64,000 nt of DNA, from NCBI RefSeq assembly GCF_011751865.2, contig NZ_CP061770.1, positions 1,860,001 through 1,924,000 on the forward strand. The letters are read 5' to 3'. The notes beneath the pieces were generated by a model that was given only the letters and a program-made list of their open reading frames with translations, ran no database searches and was not told where the DNA came from. Both the position numbers and the translations under genes were made by a program. Positions 34,324 to 43,849 of this stretch are shown piece by piece. The stretch comes from Salinibacterium sp. ZJ70. Its GTDB lineage: Bacteria; Actinomycetota; Actinomycetes; Actinomycetales; Microbacteriaceae. Position 1 is the stretch's first letter, and each line of letters begins with the position of its first letter.

Positions 34324-37230
34324 TCAGCCAGCTGCGGCGAGTGCCTTCTCGATCGCCGTCTGCATGCGCTTGTCGGCTTCAGCCGCGGCGACCAGGTCTC
34401 CGGCGGCGTACGCCGCCTGGCGGTCGTCGAACGCCTTCTTCCATTCGTCGAGCGCAGCCTTCACTGCAGCATCGGTGTCCGTCGAGCCACCGGTGCCCGG
34501 CTCAGCAGTGCCCGGATCGGTGCCGGGATCGGTTCCCGGATCCGTTCCAGGTTCGACGCCCGGATCCGCACCCGGGATGGTCTCGGCATCCGTGTCGCCG
34601 GCCTCGGCACCCGAGTCACCTTCGAACAGCACGTCGAGCGCCTCGGTGAGGGTGTCTTCGAACGCGACCTTGTCACCGAACGCCACGAGCACCTTGCGCA
34701 GGAGCGGGTAGCTGGTCTCACCCGTCGAGCGCACGTACACGGGCTGCACGTAGAGCAGACCGCCGCCGACGGGGAGCGTCAGCAGGTTGCCGCGCGTGAC
34801 GGTCGTGGCACCGCGCTCGAGGAGCGCGATCTGGTTGGCGACCTCTGCCTCGGTGTTGAACGAGTTCTGCACCTGACCGGGGCCCGGCACGGTGTCCTGC
34901 GTGGGCAGGGTGAGCAGGGTCAGCTTGCCGTAGTTCTCGCCCGGGTCGGAGTTCGCCGCGAGGTAGCCCGTGAGCACGCTCTGGCTCTTCGCGTTCTTCG
35001 CGGGGATGAACGTCGAGTAGATCGAGAACGCGGGCGACTCCCATCCGGGAACCTGCATCGTGAGGTAGTACGGGGGCTGCTTGACGGCGCCCGACTGAGT
35101 CGGGTCATCCGGCGTCGCCCACGCGTTGTCTCCCGAGTAGAGCGATCCGGCGTCGGTCACGTGGTAGGTCTGCAGAACCGAGCGCTGCACCTTGAAGAGG
35201 TCGGCCGGGTAGCGCACGTGCGACATCAGCTCGTCGCTCATCTCGGATGCAGGAAGCAGCGTCGACGGGAACACCTTCTGCCACGTGGCGAGGATCGGGT
35301 CCTCCTCATCCCACGCGTAGAGGGTGACTTCACCCGTGTACGCGTCGACGGTCGCCTTCACCGAGTTGCGGATGTAGTTGACGTCGTCGAGCGGGAACGC
35401 CGGTGCAGGCGTGTAGGTGTCGGCGATGGTCGACGACAGCTGCTGGATGCTCGAGTACGGGTAGTCGGCGCTCACGGTGTAGCCGTCGACGATCCACAGC
35501 ACCTTGCCGTCGACGACTGCCGGGTAGGTGTCGGAGTCGAGCGTCAGGTACGGAGCGACGTTCTTGACGCGGGTGAGCGGGTCGCGGTCGTAGAGGATCT
35601 GCGACTCGTCGGTGACGGCCTCCGAGAGGAGCATGTCAGCCGTCTGGAACTTGATCGCGTACGCGAGCTTCTTGACGATGTTGTCGAGCTTCGGTCCGCC
35701 GTCGCCCCGGAAGGTCGTCTTGGCGTTCGACTCGCTGTCTTCGCCGCCGCTCGGGTAGTCGAGCTCGACGGGGGCCGCGTCCTCGGGGGCGCCGACGATC
35801 GAGTACAGGGGCGAGTTCTCACCGAAGTAGATGCGCGGCTCGAAGTCGCCGAGCGCACCCACGGACGGGATACCCGCCTGCAGGAACTCGGGTTGGCCGT
35901 CGACCGTGCGCTTGTTGCCGTACGCGGCGACCACGCCGAAGCCGTGCGTGTAGACGAGCGCGCTGTTGTACCAGCTGCCGGTCTGCGTGCTCTGGTCGAG
36001 CTCGCGCACCGCGATCACGGTGTCCTGGGACTTGCCGTCGATCGTGTAGCGGTCGACGTCGAGGTGATCGGCGAACTGGTAGTACTGCTTGACGCGCTCG
36101 AGCTGCGCGAACGTGTCGCTCACGAGCGCGGGGTCGAGGATGCGGATGTTGGCGGTCGTCTCGGCGTCCTCACGGAGCGCGCCCTGAGAGGCCGTCGTCT
36201 CGGCGTCGTACGACACGACCTCGATGTCGTCGAGGCCGTAGGCCGTGCGGGTGGCGTCGATGTTGCGCTGGATGTACTCGGCCTCGGCAGTGCGCGCGTT
36301 CGGGTCGACCGTCAGGCGCTGCACGATGGCCGGGTACACGGTGCCCACGACGAGGCTCGCGACAAGCAGCAGACCGGTACCGATGATCGGCAGGCGCCAA
36401 CGGCCGATCACCGCGGTCACGAGGAACAGCACAGCCACGAACGCGGCGATGCCGGCGAGGATGGCACGGCCGGGGATGCCGGCGTTGACGTCGGTGTAGA
36501 GCGCTCCGGTGACGAGGCCCGTGTTGGTCGTAAGGGTCGCGTACTGGTCGAGCCAGAGGCTGACACCCTGCAGCAGCAGGTAGATGCCCGCGGTGACGGC
36601 GAGCTGGATGCGCGCGGCGCGCGTGACGCGCACCTCACGGCCGTTCACACGGATGCCGCCGTACAGGTAGTGGGTCGCGACGGCCGCGATGCCCGCGATG
36701 AGCACGATCGCGGACGCGTATCCGACGAGGCCGCGGAAGAACGGGAGCTCGTAGATGAAGAACGAGACGTCGAAGCCGAACTGCGGGTCGACCGTGCCGA
36801 ACTCGGTGCGGTTGAGGTACTGCAGTGCGACCGGCCAGCGCGCGGCGGTCGAGACGCCCACGAAGAGACCGAGCAGCACGGGGATGCCGATCATCGCGAT
36901 GCGACGCAGCGGCTCGATGACCTGCTGGTAGCGGTCGAGCTCCGAGTTGAGCTTCTGGTACAGCGGCCGCGAGCGGAACGCGAGGAAGATGCTGAGGCCG
37001 ACGACCGCGAAGGTCGCCGCGAACCCGATGCCGAACATGGCGGCCATCGCCCACCACTGGGTGGTGAGCACCGGCAGGAAGCCGAGTTGGTCGTACCAGA
37101 GGACGTTGGTGTACAGGTTGGCGAACACCAGGAACAGCACGACGAGGGCGACGAGGATCGCGATGACGATCGCGAACGTGCTGCGTCCCCGGGCGCGCGG
37201 ATCGATGGTGCTGCTTGCGGCGGATGTCAC
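34324..37230 (-). CDS. UPF0182 family large membrane protein
   Basis: A 968-residue protein of the UPF0182 family. The first 330 residues hold seven hydrophobic segments, starting FAIVIAILVALVVLFLVFANLYTNVLWYDQLGF. The rest is a large extracytoplasmic domain (WNTAL-like strands, GNKRTVDGQPEFLQAGIPS, YSIVGAPE). The C-terminal 100 residues are acidic and repetitive (GTDPGTDPGTDPG), then a helical tail. The function is unknown. It is conserved in Actinobacteria and next to the same S16/PDZ protease. GTG at 37230. Confidence 0.93.
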   Translation of the reverse strand: MTSAASSTIDPRARGRSTFAIVIAILVALVVLFLVFANLYTNVLWYDQLGFLPVLTTQWWAMAAMFGIGFAATFAVVGLSIFLAFRSRPLYQKLNSELDRYQQVIEPLRRIAMIGIPVLLGLFVGVSTAARWPVALQYLNRTEFGTVDPQFGFDVSFFIYELPFFRGLVGYASAIVLIAGIAAVATHYLYGGIRVNGREVRVTRAARIQLAVTAGIYLLLQGVSLWLDQYATLTTNTGLVTGALYTDVNAGIPGRAILAGIAAFVAVLFLVTAVIGRWRLPIIGTGLLLVASLVVGTVYPAIVQRLTVDPNARTAEAEYIQRNIDATRTAYGLDDIEVVSYDAETTASQGALREDAETTANIRILDPALVSDTFAQLERVKQYYQFADHLDVDRYTIDGKSQDTVIAVRELDQSTQTGSWYNSALVYTHGFGVVAAYGNKRTVDGQPEFLQAGIPSVGALGDFEPRIYFGENSPLYSIVGAPEDAAPVELDYPSGGEDSESNAKTTFRGDGGPKLDNIVKKLAYAIKFQTADMLLSEAVTDESQILYDRDPLTRVKNVAPYLTLDSDTYPAVVDGKVLWIVDGYTVSADYPYSSIQQLSSTIADTYTPAPAFPLDDVNYIRNSVKATVDAYTGEVTLYAWDEEDPILATWQKVFPSTLLPASEMSDELMSHVRYPADLFKVQRSVLQTYHVTDAGSLYSGDNAWATPDDPTQSGAVKQPPYYLTMQVPGWESPAFSIYSTFIPAKNAKSQSVLTGYLAANSDPGENYGKLTLLTLPTQDTVPGPGQVQNSFNTEAEVANQIALLERGATTVTRGNLLTLPVGGGLLYVQPVYVRSTGETSYPLLRKVLVAFGDKVAFEDTLTEALDVLFEGDSGAEAGDTDAETIPGADPGVEPGTDPGTDPGTDPGTAEPGTGGSTDTDAAVKAALDEWKKAFDDRQAAYAAGDLVAAAEADKRMQTAIEKALAAAG

Positions 37231-37324
37231 GTGGGCGCTCCTGGCGGGTCAGCGGGGTCAGAACAAGCCCCGGCGGCTCCCCCTCATCCTAGGGGGGCCG
37301 TTCATCCCCCGCCTGGGAGCGTCG

Positions 37325-38428
37325 TCAGCTTTCGCACGTAGCGAACGCGGAGAGGTCCTGCCCGGCACCGATCGCCTCGACGACATCGACGGCCTCATCG
37401 AGGGTGTCGACGGCGAACACCGCGAGGCCGTCGGGAACGCTGCCGACGACCGCGGAGCAGTTGGCCTCGGGAGCGAGGAACCAGTCGGCTCCCGCGCTGC
37501 GCGCACCGTACATCTTCTGCACGATGCCGCCGATGGGCCCCACCTCGCCATCGGGCGTGATGGTGCCGGTGCCCGCGATGCGCTCGCCCCCGGTGAGCTC
37601 CCCCGGGGTGAGGGTGTCGTAGATGCCGAGGGCGAACATCATGCCGGCGCTCGGCCCGCCGACGTTCTGCAGGCGGACCTCGACGTCGAACGGGAACACG
37701 TAGCGATAGCCCGGCAGAACGCCGATCATGGGGCTCGGGTCGCTGGCGGAGCGCGCGACGGGCGTCACCTCGACGCTCAGCTCTTCGCCGTCGCGCACGA
37801 TGTCGAGGGTGAGCGGTGTGCCGACACCCGCCTGCTGGACGACCGCGCGCAGATCGCTGTCTTCGACGATCGGCATGCCCTCGGCCGAGACGAGCTCGTC
37901 GCCGGGCTCCAGCACCTCGGACGCCGGGGTGTCTTCGGCGATCGTCATGGCGAGCACGCGCGTCTCATAGGGGATCTCGAGCTGTGTGAGCGCGGCCGCG
38001 ACCGCATTCGACTGAGACGCCTCCATGTCGATCGCACTCTGTTCGCTCGCCTCGTCGGCGGTGCGGCCGTCGGGGTAGACGGCGTCGATGTCGAGCACGG
38101 CCTTCGTGGGGTCGAGGTTCGCGGCGAGGACGTCGAACCAGCTGATCGGGCGCTCGCGGGATCCGTCGAGGTAGACGGTCAGCAGGTCGAGTGAGCCCGT
38201 GGTGGGGTAGGTGGGCGCACCTTCGACATCGATGATGGGCACCGTCTCGTCGCCGTCGGTCGTATCACCGAGCGTGTTGTACACCGGACCCGGCCGTTCG
38301 ACGACGAACGGTGCAGGCGAGACGCCGAAGACGAGCACTCCGAGCACGACGAGAACCACGACGATCTGCACGATCAGCTGAGTGCGCGACCCGCGGGACC
38401 CCTCGGGGATGATGTCGGTTGCGGTCAC
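37325..38428 (-). CDS. PDZ/Lon-like (S16) membrane protease, YlbL family
   Basis: Membrane-anchored serine-lysine protease of 367 residues. An N-terminal transmembrane segment (LIVQIVVVLVVLGVLVFGV) precedes a PDZ domain at about 145-215 and a C-terminal S16 domain. The catalytic Ser is in VGGPSAGMMFAL and the Lys in GGIVQKMYGARSAGAD. GTG at 38428 has GAGGAAGAG upstream. The frame stays open further upstream, but only as a shadow of the divergent gene. It is probably co-transcribed with UPF0182 (94-nt gap). Confidence 0.93.
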   Translation of the reverse strand: MTATDIIPEGSRGSRTQLIVQIVVVLVVLGVLVFGVSPAPFVVERPGPVYNTLGDTTDGDETVPIIDVEGAPTYPTTGSLDLLTVYLDGSRERPISWFDVLAANLDPTKAVLDIDAVYPDGRTADEASEQSAIDMEASQSNAVAAALTQLEIPYETRVLAMTIAEDTPASEVLEPGDELVSAEGMPIVEDSDLRAVVQQAGVGTPLTLDIVRDGEELSVEVTPVARSASDPSPMIGVLPGYRYVFPFDVEVRLQNVGGPSAGMMFALGIYDTLTPGELTGGERIAGTGTITPDGEVGPIGGIVQKMYGARSAGADWFLAPEANCSAVVGSVPDGLAVFAVDTLDEAVDVVEAIGAGQDLSAFATCES

Positions 38429-38524
38429 GCTCTTCCTCACGTGTTCGCTGCGGGCGCAGGCGAGACGGCCCCAGCCTAAGTCAGAATCCCTGCTGCATCC
38501 TGAGGCTGCGACTAGCGTTGAGTC

Positions 38525-39877
38525 ATGGCTGATGACCCGCGCGACGACAACGGCGACGACCCCGCCGAGGAGCTTCGCGACATGCTCCGCGACTTCCTCT
38601 CCGGAGGCGGCGACATCGATCCCGCGCAGCTCGCGAACGCGGCTGGCTTCCCCGCGGACCCGGAGCTCGTGCGGCAGCTCATGAGCCAGCTGCAGAACGC
38701 CATGCAGTCCAGCGGCGACGGCATCGACTGGCAGCTCGCACTCGACCAGGCGTCGACGCTCGCGGCACGCTCGGCCGTGCCGGCGACGCCCGAGGAGGTC
38801 GCGGCTCTCGAGCAGGCGCTGCATCTGGCGGCGCTGTGGCTCAGCGAAGCGACCGACATCGCCGAGCTCACCGTCGAACCGGCTCTTCTGACCCGCGCGG
38901 GATGGGCCGAGACCACGATGGATGTCTGGACCCAGCTGGCAGAGCCGGTGGCCGACTCCATCTCGGCGGCTCTCACGAACGTGCTCACCGAGCAGGCCCC
39001 CGAGGAGTTCGCGGGGATGATGGGCGACGCCAGCCGACTCATGCGCAACCTGGGCGGAACGCTCTTCGCGATGCAGCTCGGCCAGGTGGTCGGGCAGCTC
39101 GCACAGGAGGTCGTCTCGGGCGGCGACATCGGCATCCCGCTGCTCGACGGCGACCAGCGCCAGGCGGCACTCGTCCCGCAGAACGTGCACGCGTTCGCGC
39201 GCGAGCTCGAGATCCCCGTCGATGAGGTGCGGATCTACCTCGCCGTGCGCGAGCTCGCGCACGCACGCCTGTTCCGCCACGCGAAATGGCTGCGCCTGCA
39301 TCTGCTCACGCAGGTCACCGACTACGCCCGCGGCATCCGCATCGACACGACGCCGCTCGAGGAGCTCGCCGCCGACTTCGATCCGCAGAACCCCGAGGCG
39401 CTTCAGGACGCGCTGACGAGTGGCAAGCTCATCCCGCCGAAGACGGAGGAGCAGCTTGCCGCGCTCGCGCGCCTCGAGACGATGCTCGCGCTCGTGGAGG
39501 GCTGGGTCGACGTCGTCACCGCGCAGGCCACGGCGCGACTGCCGAAGTCCGCCGCGATCGCCGAGACGGTGCGCCGTCGCCGCGCCGCGGGCGGTCCCGC
39601 CGAGAAGGCGTTCGCGAGCCTCGTGGGTCTCGAGCTGCGCCCGCGGCGCCTGCGCGAGGCAGCCGCCATGTGGCAGGCCGTCACGGACGCGGTGGGCGCG
39701 GATGCGCGCGACTCGCTCTGGGCGCATCCGGATATCGTGCCGAGCGACCGCGACATCGACGACCCGACGCTGCTCATCGCGCGCATGACGGGCGGAGAGC
39801 CGGAGCTCGACGATGTCGACCGCGCGCTGCAGGATCTGCTCGACGACGAATCCGGCGACCGCCCGCACGAGGAGTGA
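38525..39877 (+). CDS. DUF2342 zinc-dependent protease-like protein
   Basis: A 450-residue member of the actinobacterial DUF2342 family (often called zinc-dependent metalloprotease or F420-biosynthesis-associated). The metal-site region reads YLAVRELAHARLFRHAKWL, a degenerate HExxH-type helix, with ALVEGWVDVVTAQA further on. The N-terminus is acidic. ATG at 38525 lies 6 nt after TAGCGT (38513-38518), so transcription is probably leaderless. It is divergent from the S16 protease, a conserved arrangement. Activity is unproven. Confidence 0.9.
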   Translation: MADDPRDDNGDDPAEELRDMLRDFLSGGGDIDPAQLANAAGFPADPELVRQLMSQLQNAMQSSGDGIDWQLALDQASTLAARSAVPATPEEVAALEQALHLAALWLSEATDIAELTVEPALLTRAGWAETTMDVWTQLAEPVADSISAALTNVLTEQAPEEFAGMMGDASRLMRNLGGTLFAMQLGQVVGQLAQEVVSGGDIGIPLLDGDQRQAALVPQNVHAFARELEIPVDEVRIYLAVRELAHARLFRHAKWLRLHLLTQVTDYARGIRIDTTPLEELAADFDPQNPEALQDALTSGKLIPPKTEEQLAALARLETMLALVEGWVDVVTAQATARLPKSAAIAETVRRRRAAGGPAEKAFASLVGLELRPRRLREAAAMWQAVTDAVGADARDSLWAHPDIVPSDRDIDDPTLLIARMTGGEPELDDVDRALQDLLDDESGDRPHEE

Positions 39878-39895
39878 GCTGCCGCCGGAGCGGGC

Positions 39896-42112
39896 TCAGC
39901 GCGGCAGCGGCCGGAAGGCGCGCAGCCGCAGGCTGTTGGTGACGACGAACACCGACGAGAGCGCCATCGCCGCGGCCGCGAGGATGGGGTTCAGCACCGC
40001 CATCATCGCCACGGGGATCGCCGCGACGTTGTAGGCGAAGGCCCAGAACAGGTTGCCCTTGATGGTGCCGAGGGTGCGCCGCGCGAGCCGGATGGCATCG
40101 GGGACGACGAGCAGGTCGCCGCTCACGATCGTGAGATCGGCGGCCGTCATCGCCGCATCCGTTCCGGTGCCCATCGCGATGCCGAGGTCGGCGGCGGCGA
40201 GCGCTGCGGCGTCGTTGACGCCGTCGCCCACCATCGCCACGACGCGCCCTTGCTTCTGCAGCTCGCGCACGGCGGCGAGCTTGTCGGCGGGGGTCGCCTC
40301 GGCGCGCACCTCGTCGATCCCCACGGCCTGCGCCACCGCGGACGCGGCACCCCCGTTGTCGCCCGTGAGGAGCACGGGCGTGAGCCCCAGCGCCCGCAGA
40401 CGTCGGATGGCCTCCGCGCTCGTCAGCTTCACGGTGTCGGCGACGCTCACCGCTCCGCGCACCTCGCCGTCCCATGCGATGACGACGGCCGTGGAGCCCG
40501 ACGACTCAGACGCGTCGATCCAGGCACCGAGCTCTGCGGGCACCTCGAGCGCCCACTGATCGCGCAGCCACGAGCGTCGGCCGGCGAGCACGAGTCGCCC
40601 CTCGACGATCGCCTGCACGCCCGCACCGGGGTGCGACGTGAAGCTCTCCGCCATCGGGACCTCAGGGGCGCAGGCGGCAATCGCTCGACCGACCGGGTGC
40701 TCGGAACCGTGTTCGGCGGCGGCGGCGATCCGCAGAAGCTCGCCGGCATCCGTCGCCCCCACCGTGCGGTGGGCCTGCACCGCCATCTCCCCGCTCGTGA
40801 TGGTGCCCGTCTTGTCGAGCACGATCGTGTCGATGCGGCGGGTCTGCTCGAGCACCTGGGGTCCGCGGATGAGGATGCCGAGCTGCGCGCCGCGGCCCGT
40901 CCCCACGAGGAGCGCGGTGGGCGTCGCGAGGCCGAGAGCGCACGGGCAGGCGATGATGAGCGTCGTCACGGCTGCTGTGAAGGCCACCTCGATGGGCGCC
41001 CCCGCGATCATCCACCCGGCGAAGGCGATGAGGGCGAGCGCGATCACGACGGGCACGAAGACAGCGGAGACGCGATCGGCGAGGCGCTGCACCTCGGCTT
41101 TGCCGGTCTGCGCCTCCTCGACGAGCCGCGCCATGCGGGCGAGCTCGGTGTCGGATCCGATGCGCGTCACCTCGACGAGCAGTCGGCCGCCCGCGTTGAC
41201 CGTCGCGCCGATGACCCGATCGCCCGGGCCGACATCGGCAGGAACCGACTCGCCCGTGAGCATGCTCTCGTCGACGGCGGACACGCCGTCGCACACGATG
41301 CCATCGGAGGGGATCTTCTCCCCCGGTCGCACGATCACGGTGTCGCCCACCTGCAGTCGGTCGACGCTCACGCGCGACTCCACACCGCCCTGCAGCACGG
41401 TGGCGTCGCTCGCGCCGAGTTCGAGCAGGGCGCGCAGCGCCTCGCCGGAGGCGCGCTTGGCGCGCTGCTCGAGGTAGCGACCCGCGAGGATGAAGACGGT
41501 GACGATCGCGGCGATCTCGAGGTAGAGCTCATCTGCACCACCCTCCGGCGTGCCGAACCAGCGCACGCTCATGGTCATGCCGCGCATGCCCGCCTCGCCG
41601 AAGAACAGGGCGTAGAGCGACCATCCGAAGGCCGCGAGCACACCCACGCTGATGAGGGTGTCCATCGTCGCTGTGCCGTGGCGCAGGTTGACGGCGGCGG
41701 CACGGTGGAAGGGCCAAGCACCCCAGACGACGATCGGGGCCGTCAGGGTGAGCGCGAGCCACTGCCAGTTCGGGAACTGCAGGGCGGGGATCATCGAGAG
41801 GAGCGCCACGGGAACCCCGAGCGCGGCGGTGACGATGAGCCGCTGGCGCCATGCGTCGAGGGCCGCATCGGCGCGGGATCCGGCCGCTTCGGGGGCGACC
41901 GGCGCGGGAACGCTCGCCGCGTATCCGGCGGCTTCGACGGCGGCGATGAGCTCGTCGAGTTCGACGCCGTCGGCGCGCACCCGCGCCTTCTCGGTGGCGA
42001 AGTTGACGGTCGCCTCGACGCCGGGGAGCTTGTTGAGCTTGCGCTCGATGCGCGTGGCGCACGATGCGCAGGTCATCCCCTCGACGTCGAGTTCGACGTC
42101 GAGGGCGGTCAT
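39896..42112 (-). CDS. copA: Copper-exporting P1B-type ATPase
   Basis: Exports Cu+ from the cytoplasm. The 738-residue protein has an N-terminal HMA domain (GMTCASC, Cys15 and Cys18), eight hydrophobic segments, and the actuator motif LTGESVP. The transmembrane metal site is [18 protein letters not shown], the phosphorylation site DKTGTITSG, the HP motif SEHPVGRAI, and the hinge [10 protein letters not shown]. The CPC motif supports Cu+/Ag+. The start overlaps the copZ stop by 4 bp (ATGA), and both lie behind a CsoR-like operator. Confidence 0.96.
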   Translation of the reverse strand: MTALDVELDVEGMTCASCATRIERKLNKLPGVEATVNFATEKARVRADGVELDELIAAVEAAGYAASVPAPVAPEAAGSRADAALDAWRQRLIVTAALGVPVALLSMIPALQFPNWQWLALTLTAPIVVWGAWPFHRAAAVNLRHGTATMDTLISVGVLAAFGWSLYALFFGEAGMRGMTMSVRWFGTPEGGADELYLEIAAIVTVFILAGRYLEQRAKRASGEALRALLELGASDATVLQGGVESRVSVDRLQVGDTVIVRPGEKIPSDGIVCDGVSAVDESMLTGESVPADVGPGDRVIGATVNAGGRLLVEVTRIGSDTELARMARLVEEAQTGKAEVQRLADRVSAVFVPVVIALALIAFAGWMIAGAPIEVAFTAAVTTLIIACPCALGLATPTALLVGTGRGAQLGILIRGPQVLEQTRRIDTIVLDKTGTITSGEMAVQAHRTVGATDAGELLRIAAAAEHGSEHPVGRAIAACAPEVPMAESFTSHPGAGVQAIVEGRLVLAGRRSWLRDQWALEVPAELGAWIDASESSGSTAVVIAWDGEVRGAVSVADTVKLTSAEAIRRLRALGLTPVLLTGDNGGAASAVAQAVGIDEVRAEATPADKLAAVRELQKQGRVVAMVGDGVNDAAALAAADLGIAMGTGTDAAMTAADLTIVSGDLLVVPDAIRLARRTLGTIKGNLFWAFAYNVAAIPVAMMAVLNPILAAAAMALSSVFVVTNSLRLRAFRPLPR

Positions 42113-42330
42113 GATGCCGACGACAGCGTGTAGCCGGCCTCGTCGATCGCGACGCGCACCGCGTCGAGGTCGAGGGGTTCGCTGCTCTCCACGTGCACGC
42201 GCGAGGATCCGCCCTTCACGAGATCGACGTTCACGGCGTCGACGCCCGGTACCGCCGTGAGCTCTTCGGTGACGCTCGCCACGCAGTGCGAGCAGGTCAT
42301 CCCGTCAACGAGGTAGGTGCTGGTGATCAT
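42109..42330 (-). CDS. copZ: Copper chaperone (HMA domain)
   Basis: A 73-residue single HMA-domain protein that carries Cu+ to CopA. The metal-binding motif is DGMTCSHC (Cys13 and Cys16), followed by the ferredoxin-like fold ([24 protein letters not shown]). ATG at 42330 has no Shine-Dalgarno but lies 6 nt after TATCAT, so the transcript probably begins at the start codon. It is the first gene of copZ-copA, coupled by a 4-bp overlap. Confidence 0.95.
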   Translation of the reverse strand: MITSTYLVDGMTCSHCVASVTEELTAVPGVDAVNVDLVKGGSSRVHVESSEPLDLDAVRVAIDEAGYTLSSAS

Positions 42331-42336
42331 GCGACG

Positions 42337-42365
42337 ATGATACCCCCCAGGGGTATGTTCTCGCA
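42337..42365 (-). promoter_or_regulatory. copZA promoter with CsoR-like operator
   Basis: The -10 element TATCAT occupies 42337-42342. Overlapping its upstream edge is the palindrome ATACCCC-CCA-GGGGTAT (plus strand, 42340-42356), which matches the known CsoR copper-repressor site form. A weak -35 (TGCGAG) falls at 42360-42365. Bound CsoR would block the promoter until Cu+ is present. No csoR gene is in the window. Confidence 0.75.
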
Positions 42366-42381
42366 CGGTCCGCGTCACGTG

Positions 42382-42891
42382 TCAGGGAACGCGCACCGCC
42401 ACCGGCGCCGCCTTCAGGGAGACGACGAACGCGCCGCCCTTCGTGGACTGCTGCCCCACCTCGGAGAACCCCATCGCGGCATGGAACGCGTGAGACACCG
42501 GGTTCGGCGGCTCGATGTTGACCTCGCACGTCACCTCGGAGGCTCCCCGCTCGCGCGCGGCGTCGAAGACGCGCTCGTAGAGCTCGCGCCCGAGCCCCGA
42601 TCCGCGCGCGGAGTCGGCGAGCGCGATGCGATCCACGTACAGGAAGTCGTCCGAGCGCTCACTGAACCAGCGGTAGTTCTCGCTCGCATACGCGAGACCC
42701 GGATCCATCGCGAGCACGAACCCGATCGGCTCGCCATCGCGCTCCGCGACGAGCGAGAACGTCGACAGCGCAGCGAGCTCGGCGAACTCGTCCTCGGGCG
42801 TGATCGGCACCGCGGGGTAGGCGGCGTCGTTGATGACGACGAGCTGCGGGATGTCGGCGGCGGTCAGCGGACGGATGAGGTGGTCGTGCAC
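42382..42891 (-). CDS. GNAT family N-acetyltransferase
   Basis: A 169-residue acetyltransferase. The acetyl-CoA pyrophosphate loop is ARGSGLGRELYERVF, preceded by the core strand DDFLYVDRIALAD. The C-terminal HAFHAAMGFSEVGQQ is the usual last helix and strand. The substrate is unknown. GTG at 42891 follows TTTCGAG. Its stop lies 51 bp upstream of the copZ start, so the copper promoter sits within a very short gap. Confidence 0.9.
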   Translation of the reverse strand: MHDHLIRPLTAADIPQLVVINDAAYPAVPITPEDEFAELAALSTFSLVAERDGEPIGFVLAMDPGLAYASENYRWFSERSDDFLYVDRIALADSARGSGLGRELYERVFDAARERGASEVTCEVNIEPPNPVSHAFHAAMGFSEVGQQSTKGGAFVVSLKAAPVAVRVP

Positions 42892-42908
42892 CTCGAAAGG
42901 CTAACGGC

Positions 42909-43607
42909 TCAGCCCGGGAAGCCCTCGGTGACGTTGTTCTGCAGCCAGGCGAGCGGGTCCACGAAGTCGTCGTTCACGAGGATCGAGAAGTGCAGGTGCG
43001 CACCGGAGGTCTGGCCGGTGTTGCCCGCGAGCCCCACGACCTGCCCACGCGTGACCGTGGTGCCGACCGGGAGGTTGCTGCCCGCGACGAGGTGCGCGTA
43101 GCCGCTGAGGACACGCTCGCCGTCGATGTTGTGCTCGATCAGCACGTAGCTGCCCCAGCCGCCCATCGGGCGCGAGATGACGACGCCGTCCGCGATCGCG
43201 TGGACGGGCGCACCGTATCCGGGAGTCCAGTCGACACCCGAGTGGTTCGTGGAGCAGCCGCCGCACGGAGCCTTGCGGTGCCCGAAGTGGCTCGTGAGGG
43301 TCGTGCCGGGGTCGACCGGGTACTGCACCGGCGTGTAGTGGGTGATGTCGTATTCAGCGGTCTCGGAGATGAGCGGTGCGCTCTCCTCCGACTCGACCAC
43401 CTCCGTCGAGACGTGGAGAGACTGGCTCCCGACCACCGTCTCCTGCACAGGTGCGGCGGTCGCGGCGAGGGCGGGGAGGTCCTGCACGACGACGAGACCG
43501 GCGCTCATCGCCATCGTGGCCGCGGCGAGGCTGCGCCGGCGGACGTTGAGGAATCCACGCAGCGGCTTGGCGGCGCGCGCAGATGCGGGCAGGAGGGTGT
43601 TGAGCAC
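42909..43607 (-). CDS. Secreted M23 family metallopeptidase (LytM-like)
   Basis: Exported zinc endopeptidase, probably cutting peptidoglycan cross-bridges. From GTG 43607 the product is 232 residues: a basic N-terminus, a signal-peptide core (SLAAATMAMSAGLVVVQ) and a Thr/Glu-rich linker. The M23 domain includes zinc ligands in HFGHRKAP and NHSGVDW and the motif GAHLHF. An earlier GTG (about 43713) is in frame, but the added residues look non-coding and fall in a strongly foldable RNA leader. The start is therefore uncertain. Confidence 0.88.
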   Translation of the reverse strand: MLNTLLPASARAAKPLRGFLNVRRRSLAAATMAMSAGLVVVQDLPALAATAAPVQETVVGSQSLHVSTEVVESEESAPLISETAEYDITHYTPVQYPVDPGTTLTSHFGHRKAPCGGCSTNHSGVDWTPGYGAPVHAIADGVVISRPMGGWGSYVLIEHNIDGERVLSGYAHLVAGSNLPVGTTVTRGQVVGLAGNTGQTSGAHLHFSILVNDDFVDPLAWLQNNVTEGFPG

Positions 43608-43735
43608 GAATTCGGGTCTCTCGGGTTGCAGGCCGCACAGCAGGGACTGCGGCCTGGCGCGACTGCGCGCCGTCGGATCGGTCGTGGCCAGGTGGGTCGT
43701 TCCGGAGGTGATGATCACTCTCGGAACCCGAGCCG
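43608..43735 (-). promoter_or_regulatory. Structured 5' leader of the M23 peptidase gene
   Basis: Complementary arms CTCGGGTT/AACCCGAG (43620-43627 with 43725-43732) close a multi-helix region. Inside are AGGCCGCA/TGCGGCCT (43630-43637/43648-43655, 10-nt loop) and, immediately beside it, GGCGCG-ACTG-CGCGCC (43656-43671). A TTCCG/CGGAA helix (43700-43704/43722-43726) competes with the closing stem. The closing arm ends next to the GAGAGA that would serve as ribosome-binding site. I do not recognise the family. The closing and inner stems are read directly from sequence. Confidence 0.5.
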
Positions 43736-43849
43736 TGATCCACTGTGGTCGATCCCCCTGGGGGCTTCCTGGCATGCACCTTGTGATCACGTGGGAATGT
43801 TGACGCGTCATCTCCTGATCGGGGAATCCCCCGCCACTACAGTGGCTCC

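Noticed and set aside
33979..37341. 1120-residue open frame on the plus strand opposite UPF0182
   Set aside because: Shadow of the UPF0182 gene. The product is Arg/Glu/Val/His-rich with no recognisable domain.
38429..39868. Upstream extension of the S16 protease frame
   Set aside because: Antisense to the DUF2342 gene. The product is low in hydrophobic structure and unlike the family. A good SD lies before GTG 38428.
43620..43732. c-di-AMP (ydaO) riboswitch upstream of the M23 gene
   Set aside because: The stems are there, but the characteristic GGGUGAA and CCGAACCCGACAGCUAACC-like core sequences are missing.
43754..43764. CCCCC-T-GGGGG palindrome as CsoR operator or terminator
   Set aside because: It lacks the TA flanks of a CsoR site, and the one-base loop is too small for a hairpin as written.
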